Source: Hyphomicrobium_A sp965243865 (GTDB taxonomy: Bacteria; Pseudomonadota; Alphaproteobacteria; Rhizobiales; Hyphomicrobiaceae). Taken from it: a stretch of 64,000 nt of DNA. Positions 59,468-64,000 of this stretch are shown here, one piece after another. Position numbers and translations under genes: made by a program. The stretch lies in contig NZ_OZ251603.1 of NCBI RefSeq assembly GCF_965243865.1, forward strand, positions 3,782,001 through 3,846,000, read 5' to 3'. The notes beneath the pieces were generated by a model. It ran no database searches, was not told where the DNA came from, and saw only the letters and a list, made by a program, of their open reading frames with translations. Each line of letters opens with the position of its first letter. The first letter of the stretch is position 1.

Positions 59468-60433
59468 ATGAAACGCACAAGCATGCTTGCACTGGCAGGT
59501 GCCGCCGCCATGAGTTTGAGCACAGCGGCCCTCGCGCATGTGACGCTCGAGGCCAAGAGCGCGAAACTTGGGTCAGGCTACAAGGCGGTCTTCAGCGTAC
59601 CGCACGGCTGCGAGGGATCGGAAACGACGACGGTTCAAATCGATATTCCGGAAGGCGTTATCGCCGTGAAGCCGATGCCCAAAGCCGGTTGGACCTTGGC
59701 GCTTGAGAAGGGGGCCTATTCGCGCAGCTACGCATTCTATCACGGCGAGACGAAAAGCGATGGCGTGAAGAAGGTGACCTGGACCGGCGGGCCGCTTCCC
59801 GACGACTACTTCGACCAGTTCGTTCTATCGACGTTCATTGCCGCCGAGTTGGCGCCGGGCGCCATCACATTCCCCGTTACGCAGAAATGCGCCAAGGGCG
59901 AGTTGCACTGGAATGAGGTTGCCCCCGCAGGACAGGATTCGCACGCGCTGAAATACCCAGCCCCCGTGCTGCAGCTTGTGGCCGGCGCCGGCGACGATCA
60001 TCACTATCATCACGCCGCTGCTACCCCTGCCGGTATCGACGTTTCAGGCGCCTGGACGCGCCCCGCGAGCGCTGGCGGCATGGGCGTTGGTTACGGCAAG
60101 ATCACCAACGGTGGCACCGAGGCCGACGCCCTTCTGGGCGCCACGTCCGACATCGCCGAGCGCGTGGAGCTGCACGAGACCACGATCGATGACCAGGGCG
60201 TCGCCAGGATGAAGCCCATTGGCGAGGTCGAACTGGCGCCGGGCAAAAGCGTCGAGCTGAAGCCGGGTGGCATGCATTTGATGCTTATCGGCCTCAAGGA
60301 GCCGATCAAGGAGGGCAGCCCGGTGAAGGCCAAGCTCAACTTCAAGAAGGCGGGTGCCGTCGATGTGGAGTTCGCCGTCAAGACGAGCCCGCCCGGTGCA
60401 AGCGGCGATCACGAGCACATGCACCACCACTGA
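59468..60433 (+). CDS. YcnI (DUF1775) - PCu(A)C fusion, periplasmic copper chaperone
   Basis: 321 residues, with AGAGGG before ATG 59468. Signal cleavage at ALA|HVT would leave His24 as the first residue; in Bacillus YcnI the N-terminal His and a conserved Trp bind Cu(II), and a matching Trp148 (GELHWNEV) is here. A His-rich linker (DDHHYHH, 177-182) leads to a PCu(A)C domain (about 190-305) with H236, M248, H270 and M272, the Cu(I) motif (H-x11-M-x21-H-x-M; the consensus has x10). The tail is HEHMHHH. The protein probably hands copper to cuproenzymes such as cytochrome oxidase. It is the last gene of the operon. Confidence 0.92.
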   Translation: MKRTSMLALAGAAAMSLSTAALAHVTLEAKSAKLGSGYKAVFSVPHGCEGSETTTVQIDIPEGVIAVKPMPKAGWTLALEKGAYSRSYAFYHGETKSDGVKKVTWTGGPLPDDYFDQFVLSTFIAAELAPGAITFPVTQKCAKGELHWNEVAPAGQDSHALKYPAPVLQLVAGAGDDHHYHHAAATPAGIDVSGAWTRPASAGGMGVGYGKITNGGTEADALLGATSDIAERVELHETTIDDQGVARMKPIGEVELAPGKSVELKPGGMHLMLIGLKEPIKEGSPVKAKLNFKKAGAVDVEFAVKTSPPGASGDHEHMHHH

Positions 60434-60455
60434 CTTCAGTCTCATCGACGGCGTA

Positions 60456-60487
60456 GGCGGCAGACGCATCGAAGGCGTCTTGCCGCC
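60456..60487. terminator. hairpin between convergent copper operon and uspA
   Basis: GGCGGCAGACGC (60456-60467) pairs with GCGTCTTGCCGCC (60475-60487), with a 1-base bulge and a 7-base loop. It is followed on the plus strand by AGATTTC, so the T-run is poor. It lies in the 60-base gap between two convergent stops and may terminate both transcripts. Confidence 0.5.
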
Positions 60488-60493
60488 AGATTT

Positions 60494-60931
60494 CTAGCGG
60501 CAGATCAGCAGCGGCACCGTGGTGTGCGCGAGCACGCGCGTCGCCTGACTGCCCAGAACGAACTTCGCGATGCCGCGCCGTCCGTGCGAGGACATGACGA
60601 TCAAATCGCACCCGAGGGCCTTCGCCTCTTCGACGATGCCTTCCGCCGGATACTGATCCTTCACGTGAACGGCATCGCAAGCAACGCCGATCTGCGCCGC
60701 CATCTTCTTTGCGCCGTCGAGAATCTTCTTCCCGTTGGCCTCCGAGGCCTTCTCGTATTCCTCGACGGGGAACGCCACCGCCCATTCGCCCGAGACAGCC
60801 GCCGTCCAGGGCTCCGTGACGGTCATCACGGTTGCCTTCGCATTTGTCAGCTTGGCGAGCGACAGTCCTTGCTCGACGGCCCGCTCAGCCAGATCCGAAC
60901 CATCCGTGGCGATCAAGATGTGCTTATACAT
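60494..60931 (-). CDS. universal stress protein (UspA family)
   Basis: 145 residues. The start MYKHILIATDGSDLAERAVEQG and the ATP-binding loop SSHGRRGIAKFVLGSQATRVL (G-x2-G-x9-G-[ST] type) are typical of single-domain Usp proteins. They are cytoplasmic and help survival under stress, often binding ATP. An unusual Trp-containing stretch (EPWTAAVSGEWAVAF) lies in the variable loop, as in many Rhizobiales members. It stands alone. Confidence 0.94.
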   Translation of the reverse strand: MYKHILIATDGSDLAERAVEQGLSLAKLTNAKATVMTVTEPWTAAVSGEWAVAFPVEEYEKASEANGKKILDGAKKMAAQIGVACDAVHVKDQYPAEGIVEEAKALGCDLIVMSSHGRRGIAKFVLGSQATRVLAHTTVPLLICR

Positions 60932-61075
60932 TTCGCTTCTCCACTCGGCGTGCCGTTGATCATCGCCACAACCTCTTAACCGATTGCGACGCGCACAGTA
61001 TGCTTACATGCGGCGCGCACACAGCTTGATACTCGTCAAACCACAACTCCCGGCCGCGCGCGGTATGGTTTCCCA

Positions 61076-62071
61076 ATGCGCCTTGCGACGTTCAACCTCG
61101 AAAGCTTGGATGACAGCGCAAAGTCCCATGTGGACTTCTCGACGCGTGTTTCCGTGCTGCGCCCGGCACTCGAACGCATCGACGCGGACATCATATGTCT
61201 GCAGGAGGTAAATGCGCAGCACATTGCTGGCGAGCATGAACGCAAACTGCGCGCGCTCGACCGGCTGGTTCAGGGCACACGCTACGCTGACTACTACCGA
61301 GCGACATCATCGGGCAGCAACGGCCGCGCGCTCGCTGACGTGCACAATCTGGTGACGCTGTCGGTTTATCCCGTCATCGCTTGCACCGAGATTCAGAACA
61401 CCCTGCTGGCGCCGCCCATGCACCGTGCACCGGGGCGCGCGCCCGCCGAGCAGGCAACGCCGGTTTCGTTCGACCGGCCATTGCTTTTGACGCGCCATCA
61501 ATTACCCGACGGCAAGACGCTTGCTGTCATCAACGTGCACTTGCGCGCCCCGCTCGCCAGCCCTGTGGCGGACCAAAAGCGTGGACCGTTCGCGTGGCGC
61601 TCGGTCGGGGGCTGGGCCGAAGGCTTTTATCTCTCGGCCCTGAAACGAGAAGCACAGGCGCTCGAACTTCGCCTCCTGGTTGAGGAGCTCATGGCGACGG
61701 ATCCGGCCGCGCTCATCGCCGTCGCCGGTGATTTCAATGCCGAGGATTGGACCGCAACACTTCGCCTCGCCATCGCCGCCGAAGAGGACCTCGGCGCCGC
61801 GGATCTCGCAGCGCATTCTCTCATCGTGCTCGATCGGGCGTTGCCGGCAGACCGCCGCTGGAGCGTTCTGCATCACGGCCGCCCTCAGATGCTCGACCAT
61901 ATCCTCGCCAGCCACGCCCTCTACGGCCACTTCCGTGCCATTGAGGTCCACAACGAGGGACTCGGAGACGAGGCGTTGGGCTATGGCAAGGCCATGCATT
62001 CCGCCGCCTCGTATCACGCGCCGGTCGTCGCGGCCTTTGATTTGGGATCATCGCTCTCCGCTGCCGGCTGA
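61076..62071 (+). CDS. endonuclease/exonuclease/phosphatase (EEP) family protein
   Basis: 331 residues. The fold is shown by RLATFNLESL (N-terminal strand), DADIICLQEVNAQ (metal-binding Glu), LLLTRHQLPDGKTLAVINVHL, AVAGDFNAEDW (catalytic Asp-Asn) and a C-terminal LDHILASHAL ... SYHAPVVAAF, where the usual SDH is SYH. It is likely a metal-dependent phosphodiesterase; DNA, sugar-phosphate or lipid substrates are all possible. There is no signal peptide. The gene downstream starts 66 bases later. Confidence 0.88.
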   Translation: MRLATFNLESLDDSAKSHVDFSTRVSVLRPALERIDADIICLQEVNAQHIAGEHERKLRALDRLVQGTRYADYYRATSSGSNGRALADVHNLVTLSVYPVIACTEIQNTLLAPPMHRAPGRAPAEQATPVSFDRPLLLTRHQLPDGKTLAVINVHLRAPLASPVADQKRGPFAWRSVGGWAEGFYLSALKREAQALELRLLVEELMATDPAALIAVAGDFNAEDWTATLRLAIAAEEDLGAADLAAHSLIVLDRALPADRRWSVLHHGRPQMLDHILASHALYGHFRAIEVHNEGLGDEALGYGKAMHSAASYHAPVVAAFDLGSSLSAAG

Positions 62072-62137
62072 TCTCGGCCTGCGGGGTTGCTCAACCCATC
62101 TAAAAGCTCCAAAACTCTAGGCAAACGACAAGGGGTG

Positions 62138-63004
62138 ATGAGCGGCATGTGGCTGGGCGAGGAACGCAACTGCATTGCAGTAATTTGGCAACGCGCGCGG
62201 CGCTTGGGACTCGCCGCGATATGCGCAGCGCTCTGCGCCAGCCTTGTCGCCAGCTTCGCCAATGCCGTGGGAGGCGAGGAGGTCGACACGGCGTTGATCG
62301 TCGCCATCGACGTGTCGAACTCCGTCGACGAGCAGCGCTACAAACTGCAGATGGAAGGCATAGCCCAGGCGCTGGAGGACCCGGGCGTCATCCAGGCCAT
62401 CGTCGGTGGCGCCAAGGGCGGTATCCTGTTCTCGCTCGTCACCTGGTCCGACCAGCCGACGATCGGCTTGCCCTGGACCCACATCGCCAGCGAGGCCGAC
62501 GCCAAGGCTGCAGCGCGGAAGGTGAGGGGACTGAAGCGCCGCGGCGGCGAGTTCACCTGCATGTCGCGCATGATGCGCGTCGTCTCCGACAAGATCGTCC
62601 CGCAGATCCCCGCCAAAGCCGCCAAGGTCGTGCTCGACATCTCGGGCGATGGCCAGGACAACTGCAACAGCTCCGAGCCGGTCCATAAGGTCCGCGACGA
62701 GCTCGTGAGCTATGGCGTGACCGTCAACGGCTTGCCGATCCTCGACGCCGAGGGCCCAGAGATGGTGACGCCCGGTGCGCCATCCACTCGGTCGTATCTG
62801 CCCACTCATCAAAACGTAAACCCGCTTGAGAAGTGGTTCGGCGAGAACGTGAAGGGTGGACCGGGCTCTTTCGTCCTGCCGGCCAACGGCTATGCCGACT
62901 TTGGTCGCGCCATCCGTCAGAAGTTTGTGCTTGAGGTTAGCGATGGGGGCAGCCGCACCCGGCGCGACTTTGCCGCCCAGTGGCCGCTCTTTTTCACGCC
63001 CTAG
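62138..63004 (+). CDS. DUF1194 (VWA-like) secreted protein
   Basis: 288 residues from ATG 62138; ATG 62147 is also possible, with AAGGGG nearby. A signal peptide (LAAICAALCASLVASFANA|VGG) precedes a von Willebrand A-like domain: DTALIVAIDVSNSVDEQRY (MIDAS-like DxSxS), LFSLVTWSDQPTIGLPW, KVVLDISGDGQDNC and VNGLPILDAEG. DUF1194 is common in alphaproteobacteria and its function is unknown; metal-dependent adhesion or protein binding is a reasonable guess. It is convergent with the pentapeptide gene, 3 bases away. Confidence 0.93.
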   Translation: MSGMWLGEERNCIAVIWQRARRLGLAAICAALCASLVASFANAVGGEEVDTALIVAIDVSNSVDEQRYKLQMEGIAQALEDPGVIQAIVGGAKGGILFSLVTWSDQPTIGLPWTHIASEADAKAAARKVRGLKRRGGEFTCMSRMMRVVSDKIVPQIPAKAAKVVLDISGDGQDNCNSSEPVHKVRDELVSYGVTVNGLPILDAEGPEMVTPGAPSTRSYLPTHQNVNPLEKWFGENVKGGPGSFVLPANGYADFGRAIRQKFVLEVSDGGSRTRRDFAAQWPLFFTP

Positions 63005-63007
63005 CTG

Positions 63008-63811
63008 CTACTCGAGATAGGCGCGATCGAGGTTCTTCATCCGATCGAAGTGCTGCGCGCGGTCCTTCCCGCGCAACGAGCCAATACGCGCGGAGTTCAC
63101 GTCCGCACCATCGAGATTGGCTCCGGCAACGTTCGCGTCGGTAAGATCAGCGCCGGCAAGCTCGCTGCCGGACAGGTCCGCACCGCTGAGGTCTGCCCCC
63201 CGCAGAGAAGCGTATTCCATTAGAACGCGCGCCATGTTGGCGTCCTTGAACGACGCCCCTTCCAGCTTGCTGGAGCGGAACACTCCGCGCATCAATCCCA
63301 TCGACTGATTCTTCATGTCGGCGGACAGATCAGCACCGGCGAAATTGGCTCCCTTGAGGTCTGCCCGCGAAAAGTCGGCAGCAATCCGCGCCCCCGAAAA
63401 ATCCGCGCCCGCCAGCTTTGCATCCATGAGCTGCGTGGCGAACAGACTGGCGCCTTTCAGGTTGGCGCCTGTGAAATCCGACTTCAAGCCCCATGCCTGA
63501 TCGAGCACCACCCCACCGAGGTTGGAGCCGGCGAAGCTCGCGCCATTGATGCGCGCAGCCTGCAGTTTGATGTGCCGAAGATCGAGGCCCGACAAGTCGA
63601 GGCCATTGAGCCGCTTTCCGGAGAAATCCGCCGTTCCGCTGTCGCCCGCCTTGGCCAGCGCCTCCATCACCTGAGATCGAGTGACGTCGGCCTTGGTGAA
63701 CTCGTCTGACTTTAGGTCGAGATGATCGACCATGTCCGCGCGGGCCGCGGCCAGCCCAACGAGCGAAATTGTAGCCGCCAGCAGTACAGCGGCGCTTCTG
63801 AGCCAAACCAT
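63008..63811 (-). CDS. secreted pentapeptide-repeat protein
   Basis: 267 residues from ATG 63811, with GGAGGA 4 bases upstream. A signal peptide (LRSAAVLLAATISLVGLAAA|RAD) is followed by many A-[DN]-[LF]-x-x units forming a right-handed beta helix: NGLDLSGLDLRHIKL, GADFSGARIAADFSRADLKG, GADLSGADLSGSELAGADL, ANVAGANLDGADVN. Periplasmic pentapeptide proteins have no common function; those protecting gyrase are cytosolic, so that role is unlikely. The gene cut by the right edge ends 14 bases upstream on the same strand. Confidence 0.9.
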   Translation of the reverse strand: MVWLRSAAVLLAATISLVGLAAARADMVDHLDLKSDEFTKADVTRSQVMEALAKAGDSGTADFSGKRLNGLDLSGLDLRHIKLQAARINGASFAGSNLGGVVLDQAWGLKSDFTGANLKGASLFATQLMDAKLAGADFSGARIAADFSRADLKGANFAGADLSADMKNQSMGLMRGVFRSSKLEGASFKDANMARVLMEYASLRGADLSGADLSGSELAGADLTDANVAGANLDGADVNSARIGSLRGKDRAQHFDRMKNLDRAYLE

Positions 63812-63825
63812 GATGTCCTCCGCTG

Positions 63826-64000
63826 TCAGAGGTCCTGTTGATCGGCTGCGGCACAACGCCATTTCTTGATCTGCCAAGTCGGATGCGCCTCCGCCCAACG
63901 CGGCAAATGTGGCTGCGCCTCGAACAGACAACGCTGTGAATCAACGTCGTACGCCAACGGGACTCGATAGTCCTTGCAGACGCTTGGATTGCTAACGAGG
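63826..64000 (-). CDS. hypothetical protein, C-terminal fragment
   Basis: The minus-strand frame is open from the right edge to TGA at 63828-63826 and encodes 57 residues. They include NPSVCKDYRVPLAYDVDSQR, CLFEAQPHLPRWAEAHPTW and KKWRCAAADQQ. Small proteins with this Cys spacing and the WxxxHPxW pattern are common hypothetical proteins in Rhizobiales. No function is known. It probably shares a transcript with the pentapeptide-repeat gene. The start is outside the window. Confidence 0.65.
   Translation of the reverse strand, partial: LVSNPSVCKDYRVPLAYDVDSQRCLFEAQPHLPRWAEAHPTWQIKKWRCAAADQQDL

Noticed and set aside
1..64000. tRNA, rRNA, CRISPR array, insertion sequence or prophage
   Set aside because: I looked for T-arm sequences, regularly spaced direct repeats, transposase or integrase motifs and phage structural genes, and saw none. 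A covariance-model scan could still reveal a small RNA in the gaps.

Overview
The window is GC-rich, densely coding chromosomal DNA from an alphaproteobacterium, most likely Hyphomicrobiales (Rhizobiales) and plausibly Hyphomicrobium or a close relative. The evidence is the syntenic block argS - SPOR protein - nagZ - scpA - scpB - tatABC - serS - surE - LysM/LytM protein, the tolC - popZ - valS order, a full CtrA-type site (TTAA-N7-TTAAC), and families common in this order (DUF2497/PopZ, DUF1194, DUF3175, host-attachment protein, PHA-system protein). The genus is an inference from gene content; no rRNA or other marker is present. I found no tRNA, rRNA, CRISPR array, insertion sequence or prophage.

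Layout. 1-7.3 kb: the 3' end of a TolC-type outer-membrane protein, popZ, valS, a Sel1-repeat secreted protein and a small secreted protein. 7.4-10.3 kb: a secreted hypothetical, a TPR protein, exonuclease III and the iron-sulfur carrier erpA. 10.4-25.4 kb: the conserved housekeeping and cell-cycle block from dgt and argS to the dipM/nlpD-like gene; serS carries an unusual low-GC in-frame insertion. 25.6-31.2 kb: a mixed region with DUF3175, two DUF72 paralogues around a cupin, a DoxD-DoxA fusion (thiosulfate:quinone oxidoreductase type), a second cupin, an LssY_C membrane protein and a lipid-anchored cytochrome c'-like protein. 31.3-37.7 kb: a two-gene RND efflux pump, a small hypothetical and a family 9 glycosyltransferase. 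38-42.3 kb: YidB, a Cys/Trp-repeat secreted protein, and a 963-residue protein joining a GT51 peptidoglycan glycosyltransferase to an L,D-transpeptidase. 42.6-46.8 kb: a divergent amino-sugar / peptidoglycan-recycling locus (murQ opposite a BadF-type kinase, a SIS deaminase/isomerase and nagA) with a perfect palindrome between the two arms. 46.8-56.1 kb: single genes (DUF763, KGG protein, formate/nitrite-type channel, PHA-system protein, XRE-cupin regulator, FecR protein, EAL phosphodiesterase, YceI, BT1 transporter, host-attachment protein). 56.2-60.4 kb: a copper-acquisition operon (DUF2946-like, TonB receptor, copper-uptake-associated protein, YcnI-PCu(A)C fusion). 60.5-64 kb: UspA, an EEP-family phosphatase, DUF1194, a secreted pentapeptide-repeat protein and a gene cut by the right edge.

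How genes may work together. Several products converge on the envelope and peptidoglycan: NagZ, MurQ, the sugar kinase, the SIS enzyme and NagA could recycle GlcNAc and MurNAc; the GT51-L,D-transpeptidase would make and 3-3 crosslink glycan; the SPOR protein and the degenerate LytM protein act at division; TatABC exports folded amidases and cofactor proteins. The most unusual objects are the GT51-L,D-transpeptidase fusion (39447-42338) and the serS insertion (about 21894-22190).
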